A stretch of 64,000 nt of DNA, from assembly GCA_002694465.1 (NCBI GenBank), contig NZMG01000014.1:1-64000 (forward strand). Direction: 5' to 3'. The notes below the pieces were generated by a model. It was not told the DNA's origin, searched no databases, and was given only the letters and a program-made list of their open reading frames with translations. The stretch's first letter is position 1. The number at the start of each line of letters is the position of its first letter. The stretch comes from Flavobacteriaceae bacterium (GTDB lineage Bacteria > Bacteroidota > Bacteroidia > Flavobacteriales > Flavobacteriaceae). Of the stretch, positions 27,836 to 34,957 are shown piece by piece. Both the position numbers and the translations under genes were made by a program.

Positions 27836-27921
27836 GCAGAAGTGGTGGAATTGGTAGACACGCTGGACTTAAAATCCAGTGGGCAGTAATGCTCGTGCGG
27901 GTTCAAGTCCCGCCTTCTGTA
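27836..27921 (+). tRNA. tRNA-Leu (TAA)
   Basis: 86 bases, class II with a long variable arm. Acceptor GCAGAAG/CTTCTGT (one G-U), anticodon stem CTGGA/TCCAG and anticodon TAA at 27870-27872. The discriminator is A, as required for Leu. CCA is not encoded. Confidence 0.95.
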
Positions 27922-27930
27922 CTACAAGCA

Positions 27931-27959
27931 AAAGCCAAATCGAAAGATTTGGCTTTTTT
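27931..27959 (+). terminator. Rho-independent terminator after tRNA-Leu
   Basis: An 11-bp stem (27931-27941 with 27946-27956) capped by a GAAA tetraloop and a T-run. Confidence 0.85.
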
Positions 27960-28073
27960 GTTTTCAAGAATTGAAAACTAGTTTTAAGATTTGAAGAAAA
28001 CAAAAAAGGTTACCCATTAGGGTATAGGCTTTTATTTTCAGGATAAAGTAATAGGACTCGCTAAAGGCAATTT

Positions 28074-28086
28074 CCGCCTTCTGTAC
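28074..28086 (+). repeat. Partial copy of the tRNA-Leu 3' end
   Basis: CCGCCTTCTGTAC is identical to the last bases of tRNA-Leu plus one flanking base (27910-27922). Weaker likeness continues upstream (CTCG, then GG-CAA-TTT in place of GGGTTCAAGTC). It is not foldable as a tRNA. It is either a decayed tRNA fragment or an attachment-site-like direct repeat. Confidence 0.6.
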
Positions 28087-28090
28087 AAAA

Positions 28091-28119
28091 AAAAGCCGAA
28101 TCATTTGATTCGGCTTTTT
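28091..28119. terminator. Bidirectional rho-independent terminator
   Basis: A 13-bp perfect stem (28091-28103 with 28106-28118) with flanking A and T runs. It sits between the tRNA side (+) and the membrane protein gene (-). Confidence 0.85.
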
Positions 28120-28124
28120 GCATG

Positions 28125-28649
28125 TTATAAATCGTCGCTTAAAATTTTCTTTATTTCTCGATCGACATCGTCTTTTAGGTCATCATATCCAGTTCTTTTT
28201 TTACTAATAATGTATGATATATAAATAAGGAAGAATAGGATAGGTAATACTACGGGTAAAGAATACCAAAAATCAAACTCATCTATATATTCCATTTTGG
28301 CATTTACAACACCAGAGAGTTGAAAAAGAAACAGCGTTAATGGAACTAATATGGCATATTTCCACCAGTTTTGCGAAGTGAGGAACCATATGCCTGTTAA
28401 CATCACAAAGATAATTTTTGTGAATAGCGCATGCATATACATTTGAACACTTCCAAAACCTCCAGAATGGATGGTTCCAAAAATGGTTTTCCATTCTGTT
28501 GCTTCAGAAGGTGCAAATTTATATATGTAAAATAAAAAAGGGGTAGTCACTAGTAAAATAGAGAGGAATACCCCTAAGATTATTTTACCTTTTCTATTAT
28601 CCGTTTGGCGGAATTTCGTATTTGTCTTTATCGATTTGTTGTTGGTCAC
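28125..28649 (-). CDS. Four-helix membrane protein of unknown function
   Basis: 174 residues with four predicted helices (about 22-44, 72-88, 95-112, 128-148), a charged cytoplasmic N terminus and a Lys/Asp-rich C terminus (KDDVDREIKKILSDDL). No domain is recognised. The only usual start is a GTG at 28649, which lies 53 bp inside the preceding small lipoprotein gene in another frame. Translational coupling, or a later non-standard start near the first helix, are both possible. Confidence 0.6.
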   Translation of the reverse strand: MTNNKSIKTNTKFRQTDNRKGKIILGVFLSILLVTTPFLFYIYKFAPSEATEWKTIFGTIHSGGFGSVQMYMHALFTKIIFVMLTGIWFLTSQNWWKYAILVPLTLFLFQLSGVVNAKMEYIDEFDFWYSLPVVLPILFFLIYISYIISKKRTGYDDLKDDVDREIKKILSDDL

Positions 28650-28725
28650 TGGCTAATGATTCTGGGGTACAACTAGCAGCTACTATTAAAGTAAGCATTG
28701 CTAAGGTAAGCATAACTTTTTTCAT
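28597..28725 (-). CDS. 42-residue lipoprotein
   Basis: Starts ATG-AAA-AAA at 28725 and ends TAA at 28597. The product has a full lipoprotein signal (MKKVMLTLAMLTLIVAASC, lipobox VAASC, Cys19) and a short tail ending DKDKYEIPPNG. This layout is common for tiny flavobacterial lipoproteins of unknown function. Its last 53 bases overlap the next gene. Confidence 0.65.
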   Translation of the reverse strand: MKKVMLTLAMLTLIVAASCTPESLASDQQQIDKDKYEIPPNG

Positions 28726-28754
28726 GATGATAGGTTTAGGTTAAAATTCAAGGT

Positions 28755-28762
28755 CAAATTTA
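28755..28762 (-). promoter_or_regulatory. -7 promoter element for the 42-residue lipoprotein
   Basis: On the minus strand this reads TAAATTTG, an exact TAnnTTTG match 29 bp ahead of the ATG. No clear -33 element is seen. Confidence 0.4.
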
Positions 28763-28906
28763 GACTGGAATTAGCTAAAATAAAATAGCATGAAAAAAGT
28801 ATGTTTTTTGTAATTTTGTCGGATTTTTCCTACATTTTATCGAATATTTAGTATAGAAGTTCTTCCTTTTTGATTGTTAATCTAACAAAATTTAACATTT
28901 ATTCAT

Positions 28907-28940
28907 AAAAAAAGCCCGTGAATATTCACGGGCTTTTTTT
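28907..28940. terminator. Bidirectional rho-independent terminator (perfect 34-bp palindrome)
   Basis: The two 17-base arms are exact reverse complements, centred between 28923 and 28924, with a GC core (GCCCGTG/CACGGGC) and A/T runs at the ends. It serves the lipoprotein gene at 28958 on the minus strand. Confidence 0.85.
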
Positions 28941-28957
28941 GTAAAGTGGTTTAGGAA

Positions 28958-29179
28958 TTAGTTTCCTTTAACTTCTTCTACGGCGTTCCCTAAGCTATCT
29001 ACGGCATTTTCCATAGCGTCTTTAGTTTCTTCCATAGCATCTTCAGTAGCATCCATTGCTTCTTCTACTGCTTCTTCAGTAGCATCCATAGCATCTTCGG
29101 CTTTCTTTTCAGTTTCTCTACAAGAGTATACAGAAGCTACTAAGCAAAGTGCTGCGAATGAGATAAATAATTTTTTCAT
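28958..29179 (-). CDS. Small acidic 'SCRE' lipoprotein with Ala/Glu/Asp repeats
   Basis: 73 residues. Lipoprotein signal with lipobox VYSC (Cys20) followed by RETEK. The mature part is a repeated 11-residue-like unit, AMDATEEAVEE/AMDATEDAMEE/TKDAMENAVDS, that should form one amphipathic helix. Its signal end and the first mature residues match two other lipoproteins nearby (30139, 30431). It is divergent from the S24 repressor gene. Function unknown. Confidence 0.72.
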   Translation of the reverse strand: MKKLFISFAALCLVASVYSCRETEKKAEDAMDATEEAVEEAMDATEDAMEETKDAMENAVDSLGNAVEEVKGN

Positions 29180-29266
29180 AGTTGATAAGATTAGTAATTA
29201 ATTTTTCAAGGTCAAAATTATATAAATTTTATGATTTGAGTACTAATAAGTTACATTTTATTTTTA

Positions 29267-29281
29267 TAGGAAATATTCCTA
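29267..29281. promoter_or_regulatory. Operator-like palindrome 1 ahead of the S24 repressor
   Basis: TAGGAA-ATA-TTCCTA: 6-bp perfect inverted arms. A related site lies 22 bp (about two helix turns) downstream, centre to centre. Confidence 0.5.
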
Positions 29282-29288
29282 AGTTATA

Positions 29289-29318
29289 TTGGATATATTC
29301 CTATTTTGGTTATATTTG
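29289..29318 (+). promoter_or_regulatory. Promoter of the S24 repressor with overlapping operator-like palindrome 2
   Basis: TTG at 29289-29291, 19 bp, then TATATTTG at 29311-29318 fits the Bacteroidota promoter. Positions 29289-29303 (TTGGATATATTCCTA) match palindrome 1 at 12 of 15 bases and cover the -33 element. The -7 element ends only 4 bp before the ATG at 29323, so the transcript would have almost no leader. Confidence 0.5.
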
Positions 29319-29322
29319 GTTA

Positions 29323-30093
29323 ATGGATAAAGAACTATCAATTGAGGTAAAACGATTTAAAAAGATTCGTGAAGAATTAAAGCATACCCAGCAATCTTTT
29401 GCGGAGGTTTTAGGTATTAAAGCAAGTACAGCAGATATTGAAAGAGGGAAAACAAAACTTTCTGGTAAAATTGTTATGCAGCTATTGCATCAATTTGGCA
29501 TTAACCCCTTGTGGTTGTACGGTAAAAGCTATGCAAAGCACATTAATATTAATGAAAATGATGTAAGCCCTAAGATAATTACCCTAAATAGTGATGGAGA
29601 AGACAGTATTTTGTTAGTGAATCAAAAAGCTGCGGCTGGATATCCTCACAATATTCAAGATGTAGAATGGGTTGGGAGTTTGCCAGCTTTTAATATTCCA
29701 CTACCACAATATAGAAATGCAACTTATCGTGGTTTTCAAGTAGAAGGCGATAGTATGTTACCTAATATTAGACCCAATGAATGGGTTTTAGGACGTGCCG
29801 TTGCTAGTATTTCTGAAGCATCTGATAGTAGAATATATATTGTAGTGTTAAATGATTCGGTTTTGGTAAAGAAGCTTCAAAAATTACCAAATACACCGCA
29901 AAAAGTAAAATTGATTTCTTTAAATCCGGAATATTTGCCTATTGAAGTTGAAATAAGAGAAATCCAAGAGCTTTGGATGGTCAATAGTAAACTCACCTTT
30001 GGTATCGAAGAACCTACTGAAAGTACTTTGCTGCGTCAACTCCAACAATCTATGGAAGAATTAAAAGGCCAAATAAGCAACCTAAAAGCATAA
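29323..30093 (+). CDS. XRE/S24 LexA-like self-cleaving repressor
   Basis: 256 residues from ATG 29323; the frame opens 47 codons earlier, but that part is AT-rich and holds the promoter. An N-terminal XRE helix-turn-helix (about 10-60, QQSFAEVLGIKASTADIERG) is joined to a C-terminal S24 peptidase domain. The catalytic dyad is Ser144 (VEGDSM) and Lys183 (VLVKKL), and a likely self-cleavage site is Ala105-Gly106 (KAAAGYP). Spacings are like LexA and phage CI. Paired palindromes overlap its promoter, so it probably represses itself and is released by self-cleavage under stress. No phage genes surround it. Confidence 0.88.
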   Translation: MDKELSIEVKRFKKIREELKHTQQSFAEVLGIKASTADIERGKTKLSGKIVMQLLHQFGINPLWLYGKSYAKHININENDVSPKIITLNSDGEDSILLVNQKAAAGYPHNIQDVEWVGSLPAFNIPLPQYRNATYRGFQVEGDSMLPNIRPNEWVLGRAVASISEASDSRIYIVVLNDSVLVKKLQKLPNTPQKVKLISLNPEYLPIEVEIREIQELWMVNSKLTFGIEEPTESTLLRQLQQSMEELKGQISNLKA

Positions 30094-30095
30094 AA

Positions 30096-30120
30096 AAAGC
30101 CTGCATTTTGCAGGCTTTCC
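30096..30120 (+). terminator. Rho-independent terminator after the S24 repressor
   Basis: A 9-bp stem (AAAGCCTGC 30096-30104 with GCAGGCTTT 30110-30118) and pyrimidine-rich end. Confidence 0.8.
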
Positions 30121-30138
30121 TTTTGTAGTTATTCTGGA

Positions 30139-30381
30139 TTAGGAGTCGGAGTCGTCATCAATTTTAATTTTTGTCTCTCCGTCTTCTTCTTTAATTTTTA
30201 CTTCTTTGTCTTCCGTTTCCATTTTAATTTTTACTTCATCACCATCTACTTTCTTTTTCATAGTGGCTCCGTCTTCTTGCATTTCTTCAATGATTTCTTC
30301 TTTTTCTGTTTTTTCTCTACAAGATGTAAAGGATACAGTAAGAATTAAACTAAGAACTAATAATACGATTGATCTTTTCAT
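30139..30381 (-). CDS. Small highly charged 'SCRE' lipoprotein
   Basis: 80 residues. Lipobox FTSC (Cys21) followed by REKTEKEE. The mature part alternates Lys and Glu/Asp with a V/I-K-I-K beta rhythm (DEVKIKMETEDKEVKIKEED and so on), ending in DDDSDS. It shares the post-lipobox block with the genes at 28958 and 30431. No known domain; it is not a coding shadow, because it has a proper signal and stops. Confidence 0.72.
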   Translation of the reverse strand: MKRSIVLLVLSLILTVSFTSCREKTEKEEIIEEMQEDGATMKKKVDGDEVKIKMETEDKEVKIKEEDGETKIKIDDDSDS

Positions 30382-30430
30382 GATATTTAATTTTTGATGG
30401 TTTATAATATGTATGTTAAGCGGTATTCAC

Positions 30431-30646
30431 TTATTGGTCGTCGTTACCAATTTTTTCAATTTCCTCATCAATTTCTTCGTTAACTTCTTTGTCTATTTCT
30501 TCACCCACTCGTTCAAGAATTCCTTTCTTTTCCTCTGTGGTTTCTACAGTTTTTTCTTCAATAATTACCTTGGTTTCTTTTTCGCGACAACTACTATAAA
30601 TTGAAGTAGTTAAAACAATAATAATAGCTAAACATAGTTTTTTCAT
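30431..30646 (-). CDS. Small acidic 'SCRE' lipoprotein
   Basis: 71 residues from ATG 30646 (the frame runs 15 codons further). Lipobox YSSC (Cys20), then REKETKV. The mature part is Glu/Lys-rich and helical, with EEIDKEVNEEIDEEIEKIG. Third member of the local lipoprotein family, upstream of and in line with the 30139 gene, so the two may share a transcript. Confidence 0.72.
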   Translation of the reverse strand: MKKLCLAIIIVLTTSIYSSCREKETKVIIEEKTVETTEEKKGILERVGEEIDKEVNEEIDEEIEKIGNDDQ

Positions 30647-30761
30647 GATTGTTGGTATTTGATGGTTTATAAATACTAATATAAGTTCCAAGTTGAATAA
30701 TGATGTTAAAGAAAATGCAAAAGCCTATTTTTTTAACAAATATTAAGTTTAAAATCGATTT

Positions 30762-31991
30762 TTAACGTATTTTTTGGATAATGATTTGCGTTGCACCAGT
30801 GTTACTATTTACAAAATGTCCAGCAATCATTCCTGTCTGCTCTCTAAATTTCCTGTCCGTTACAAATTTTTCTAAAACTTCAGTGCAATCTACTTCGCTT
30901 TCAACGGCGTAAAGACCTGCTATATCTTGAAGTTTGAGTGCCTCGGGAAATTTTTTAAAATTTTTGCCAATTACTATTGGAATTCCAAAAGTGGCAGGTT
31001 CCAAAATATTATGCAATCCCGTAGTTCCCATAGCTCCTCCTACATGCGCTATATCGGCATAACTATATACTTTTGTTAGTAAACCAATAGTATCTAATAT
31101 TAAAATAGAAGTGTCAGAGAGTGATTGCTGTTCTTTTTCCGAGAAAAGTACGGCTTTCTTAATCAGTTTGTTCTTAAAAGAGGCAATTTTATCTGAGTCT
31201 ATTTTATGTGGTGCAATTACCCATTTTACGTGGGATGGAGATGAATTTATGTAATTTAAAAGAACAGCTTCATCCTCAGGCCAAGTGCTTCCGCAAACAA
31301 TGCATAAAGAATCTCCTTTAAACGTATCCATAAAATCAAGTGTGTTGTCCATTTCAATTTGGTGGGAAACTCTATCGAATCTTGTGTCGCCACTTACCGT
31401 AACATTTTCAAAACCAATCTGGGACAATAACTTTTTTGAATGTTCATTCTGAACAAAAAAATGTTCAAAACTTCCTAATGCCTTTCGCATAAATGAACCG
31501 TAGGACTTAAAGAAAGACTGATTTTTTCTGAATAACCCGGAAACTAAAAAGGTGCGAATTCCCTGTTTTTTTAATTCGAATAAATAGTTAGGCCAAAAAT
31601 CATACTTCACAAAAAATACTAGCGATGGGTGTACAATCTTTAGAAATTGCTTTGCATTTATAAGTGTGTCATAAGGAAGATACGTCACCACATCGGCTAT
31701 GGGCATATTCTTTTTTATTTCGTATCCCGATGGTGAAAAAAAGGTAATAATAAGTTTATGGTCGGGCTTCTCTTTTTTTATGGCTTCCATAATGGGGAAA
31801 CCTTGCTCAAATTCGCCTAAAGATGCACAATGAAACCAAATGGTTTTATCTGTTGGCTTAATGGCATCATTTAAAACTTGAAACACTTGTTTACGCCCAT
31901 CCACAAAGAGTTTCATTTTTTTACTGAAAAATTGAGTGGGCCAAAGCACTGCTTGACTTCCGTAGGTTAAAAAGGTATAAAGTGTTCGCAT
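30762..31991 (-). CDS. waaA: 3-deoxy-D-manno-octulosonic acid (Kdo) transferase
   Basis: 409 residues from ATG 31991; the frame extends 15 codons, but MRTLYTFLTYGSQAVLWP is the usual membrane-anchored start. GT30 family: FHCASLGEFEQ in the N lobe, and GGAMGTTGLHNILEPATFGIP for the sugar-nucleotide site in the C lobe. It attaches Kdo to lipid A precursor at the inner membrane, showing that the cell makes lipopolysaccharide. Divergent from the aminotransferase gene. Confidence 0.94.
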   Translation of the reverse strand: MRTLYTFLTYGSQAVLWPTQFFSKKMKLFVDGRKQVFQVLNDAIKPTDKTIWFHCASLGEFEQGFPIMEAIKKEKPDHKLIITFFSPSGYEIKKNMPIADVVTYLPYDTLINAKQFLKIVHPSLVFFVKYDFWPNYLFELKKQGIRTFLVSGLFRKNQSFFKSYGSFMRKALGSFEHFFVQNEHSKKLLSQIGFENVTVSGDTRFDRVSHQIEMDNTLDFMDTFKGDSLCIVCGSTWPEDEAVLLNYINSSPSHVKWVIAPHKIDSDKIASFKNKLIKKAVLFSEKEQQSLSDTSILILDTIGLLTKVYSYADIAHVGGAMGTTGLHNILEPATFGIPIVIGKNFKKFPEALKLQDIAGLYAVESEVDCTEVLEKFVTDRKFREQTGMIAGHFVNSNTGATQIIIQKIR

Positions 31992-32035
31992 CATAGAATA
32001 AGTACTGCTAAAATACGTTTCTTTGGGGAATTGCA

Positions 32036-32066
32036 TTGTGCGCCGTTTTCAATTTTCGTAATTTTG
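32036..32066 (+). promoter_or_regulatory. Promoter of the DegT aminotransferase
   Basis: TTG at 32036-32038, 20 bp, then TAATTTTG at 32059-32066. It is 20 bp ahead of ATG 32087 and lies inside the longest reading frame, which supports the later start. Confidence 0.6.
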
Positions 32067-32086
32067 AACACTTTGAGAAAACATTC

Positions 32087-33244
32087 ATGAAAAAAATACA
32101 AATGGTTGACCTTAAAGGTCAATACGAACACATCAAAGAGCAGGTAAATCAATCCGTGCTCGATGTGATAGAATCAACCGCTTTTATCAATGGTCCTGAG
32201 GTCCATCAATTTCAAAAAGAATTAGAAGATTATTTAGATGTAAAGCATGTCATTCCGTGCGCCAATGGAACCGATGCTTTGCAAATTGCTATGATGGGTC
32301 TTGGATTAAAGGCAGGTGATGAAGTAATTACTGCAGATTTTACTTTTGCCGCAACCGTAGAGGTGATAGCTCTTTTAGGACTCACTCCTGTTTTGGTAGA
32401 TGTAGATCCAGTGAATTTTAATATTGACATAGATGCTATAAAGCGAGCCATTACTCCTAAAACCAAAGCAATTGTGCCAGTACATTTATTTGGCCTTTCG
32501 GCGCCAATGGATGAAATCATGGAAATTGCTAAAGCCCATAATTTATATGTTATTGAAGATAACGCGCAAGGGATAGGAGCTACATATACTTCCAAAGATG
32601 GAAGTAAAAAGAAAACAGGAGCTATAGGACATGTCGCTTCAACCTCGTTTTTTCCTTCGAAAAATTTAGGTTGTTATGGAGACGGAGGTGCTATTTTTAC
32701 TAATGATGATGATTTAGCACATACGCTTCGAGGTATAGTAAATCATGGAATGTACGTCCGTTATCATCACGATGTGGTAGGTGTTAATTCACGATTAGAT
32801 TCTATACAGGCTACTATTTTAAGAGCGAAATTACCAAATTTAGATGCCTATAATAAGGCTCGTAGAAATGCTGCCAGAAAATATACAAAAGCTTTTGAAG
32901 GAATCTCAAATATAATTACTCCAACAGGATGTTGTAAAAACGGCAATTCTATTTGCGATGCCTGTGATTGCCATGTGTTTCATCAATATACGCTTAGAGT
33001 TTTGAACACAGACAGAGATGCATTAGTGGCACATCTTAACGCAAATGAAATTCCATGCGGTGTATACTACCCAATTCCATTACATGCGCAAAAAGCCTAT
33101 GTAGATGAGCGCTATGATGAAGCAGACTTTACTGTGACAAATCAGTTGGTAAAAGAAGTCATTTCACTTCCCATGCATACAGAATTGGACGATGAACAAA
33201 TCAATTTCATTACAAAAACGGTTATTGATTTTGTGACAAAATAA
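32087..33244 (+). CDS. DegT/DnrJ/EryC1/StrS-family sugar aminotransferase
   Basis: 385 residues. Type I PLP fold with CANGTDALQIA, EDNAQGIGA and the PLP lysine Lys192 in FFPSKNLGCYGDGG. It transaminates a keto-sugar nucleotide, typically for LPS or capsule sugars. An unusual Cys-rich insert (Cys282, 283, 290, 293, 295, then His296) lies before VFHQYTLRV and may bind a metal. A 10-bp gap to galE suggests one operon for surface sugars. Confidence 0.9.
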   Translation: MKKIQMVDLKGQYEHIKEQVNQSVLDVIESTAFINGPEVHQFQKELEDYLDVKHVIPCANGTDALQIAMMGLGLKAGDEVITADFTFAATVEVIALLGLTPVLVDVDPVNFNIDIDAIKRAITPKTKAIVPVHLFGLSAPMDEIMEIAKAHNLYVIEDNAQGIGATYTSKDGSKKKTGAIGHVASTSFFPSKNLGCYGDGGAIFTNDDDLAHTLRGIVNHGMYVRYHHDVVGVNSRLDSIQATILRAKLPNLDAYNKARRNAARKYTKAFEGISNIITPTGCCKNGNSICDACDCHVFHQYTLRVLNTDRDALVAHLNANEIPCGVYYPIPLHAQKAYVDERYDEADFTVTNQLVKEVISLPMHTELDDEQINFITKTVIDFVTK

Positions 33245-33254
33245 GCAACACTTT

Positions 33255-34271
33255 ATGAAAAAAATACTGGTAACAGGAGGATTAGGATATATAGGTTCTC
33301 ATACGGTAGTTGAGCTTCAGGAAAAGGGATATGGCGTTGTTATTATTGATGATTTATCCAATGCCGATATAAGGGTATTGGATAGGATAGAAAAAATTAC
33401 TGGGCAAAAACCAGCATTTCACAAAATAGATTTACGAGACAAAAATGCGGTTGAAGTTTTTTTTAAAGAAAATTCGGTAGATGGGATTATTCATTTTGCG
33501 GCAAGTAAAGCAGTAGGCGAAAGTGTAGAAAATCCATTATTGTATTACGAAAATAATCTTCACTCGCTGGTCTATTTGCTTCAGCAATGTCAAAAACATG
33601 CTATTTCAAATTTTATTTTCAGTTCGTCTTGCACCGTTTATGGAGAGCCGGATAGCTTGCCAATCACTGAAGAAGCACCCGTAAAACAAGCAGTTTCTCC
33701 CTATGGAAATACGAAGCAAATAAGTGAAGAAATTATTTATGACACTTGCAGTGCTTCGGAAATTCAATCTATATCACTTCGGTATTTTAATCCTATAGGT
33801 GCACATAAATCGGCCGAAATAGGTGAATTACCTAAAGGGGCACCACAAAATTTAGTTCCGTTTATTACGCAAACCGCAGCTGGTTTACGAAAAGAACTTT
33901 CGGTGTATGGTAATGATTACCCAACCCCGGACGGAAGCTGTATTCGCGATTATATTCATGTAGTAGATTTAGCAAAGGCACACGTTGTTGCACTTCAACG
34001 TCTTTTTGAAAAAAGAAATTCTTCAAATTTTGAAATATTCAACTTAGGTACTGGAAGAGGTAGCTCTGTGTTGGAAGTCATTAACGCTTTTGAAAAAGTT
34101 ACGAGCAAAAAGCTTCCGTACAAAATTGTGGATCGAAGACCCGGCGATGTCATTGCGGTTTATGCAGATACCACCAAGGCAAATAAGCAACTAGGTTGGA
34201 AAACTGAAAAAACCATGGAAGAAGCCTTGGCTTCTGCTTGGGAATGGGAGCGAAAATTACGAGGAATTTAA
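33255..34271 (+). CDS. galE: UDP-glucose 4-epimerase
   Basis: 338 residues. Extended SDR: NAD-binding GGLGYIGSH (8-16), catalytic Ser near 124-125 (SSSCTVYG), Tyr150 and Lys154 (SPYGNTK). The GalE-type RYFNPIGAH and RRPGDVIAVYAD are present. It interconverts UDP-glucose and UDP-galactose for surface polysaccharide. Its 3' end overlaps the convergent AraC-type gene by 4 bp. Confidence 0.95.
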   Translation: MKKILVTGGLGYIGSHTVVELQEKGYGVVIIDDLSNADIRVLDRIEKITGQKPAFHKIDLRDKNAVEVFFKENSVDGIIHFAASKAVGESVENPLLYYENNLHSLVYLLQQCQKHAISNFIFSSSCTVYGEPDSLPITEEAPVKQAVSPYGNTKQISEEIIYDTCSASEIQSISLRYFNPIGAHKSAEIGELPKGAPQNLVPFITQTAAGLRKELSVYGNDYPTPDGSCIRDYIHVVDLAKAHVVALQRLFEKRNSSNFEIFNLGTGRGSSVLEVINAFEKVTSKKLPYKIVDRRPGDVIAVYADTTKANKQLGWKTEKTMEEALASAWEWERKLRGI

Positions 34272-34879
34272 GCCGCTTCATTCAACTTTTTTAAGAATAC
34301 CGAAGGATACATCTCAAATCGTTGTTTAAATTTTTTTGAAAAACTTTCGGCACTTTTAAAACCAACATCCCTAGCAATAGCCTCAATAGTGTAGCGTCGC
34401 TTTTTCGGATTTGTTTGTAAATCGACATAGGCGTATTCTATCCGTAAATCGTTCAAATAGTTTTTGAAAGACTTTTCCTTTACCTGATTTATGACTCTGC
34501 TAAGATAGCTGTGGTTTGTTCCTAAAGTTTTAGCTAGACTTGAAAGGTCTAGGTCTTTGTCTAGATATCCTTTATTAATTTCAAATTCTTTTAGCTTATA
34601 AAGGATTTCGTTAATAATTTCTTCCGAAACGGATGCGGCTTTTTTCTGAACCTTAATTTTGGGTTGAGGTAGTGATTCATCAGTTAGTTTTTCAACAATT
34701 CTTTTATATCTTAATTGTTGTTTTTGATGAAAAGAATATAACCAAAATGATATTTCAGAAAGTGTTTGAAGCCATAGTTTCTTTGGAAAGGAAATGGTTT
34801 CGTTGTTAAAAGATGTCGAATTCTCTTGAATTAAAAGGTCAACTCTTTTCTCGGCGGAGGGTACAAATAACTTTTCCAT
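34268..34879 (-). CDS. AraC-type DNA-binding protein, short form
   Basis: 203 residues. The C-terminal part (about 110-200) is a two-HTH AraC domain (LSSLAKTLGTNHSYLSRVIN and then AIARDVGFKSAESFSKKFKQ). Relatives in this phylum usually carry an N-terminal TPR region and a membrane helix; here the N-terminal 90 residues are a polar linker-like stretch without either. It may be a natural short form or a gene that lost its sensor. It stands alone between galE and fabD. Confidence 0.75.
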   Translation of the reverse strand: MEKLFVPSAEKRVDLLIQENSTSFNNETISFPKKLWLQTLSEISFWLYSFHQKQQLRYKRIVEKLTDESLPQPKIKVQKKAASVSEEIINEILYKLKEFEINKGYLDKDLDLSSLAKTLGTNHSYLSRVINQVKEKSFKNYLNDLRIEYAYVDLQTNPKKRRYTIEAIARDVGFKSAESFSKKFKQRFEMYPSVFLKKLNEAA

Positions 34880-34957
34880 AGGGCTTAAATTTTAAACTAA
34901 CTTAAAGCCTATGATGCGGTTTTTGGGCAATGCCGATAAAAGTTTACGGGTAAAACG

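Noticed and set aside
29323..30093. S24/XRE repressor as a prophage marker
   Set aside because: No integrase, Cro-like gene, structural or lysis gene is in the neighbourhood.
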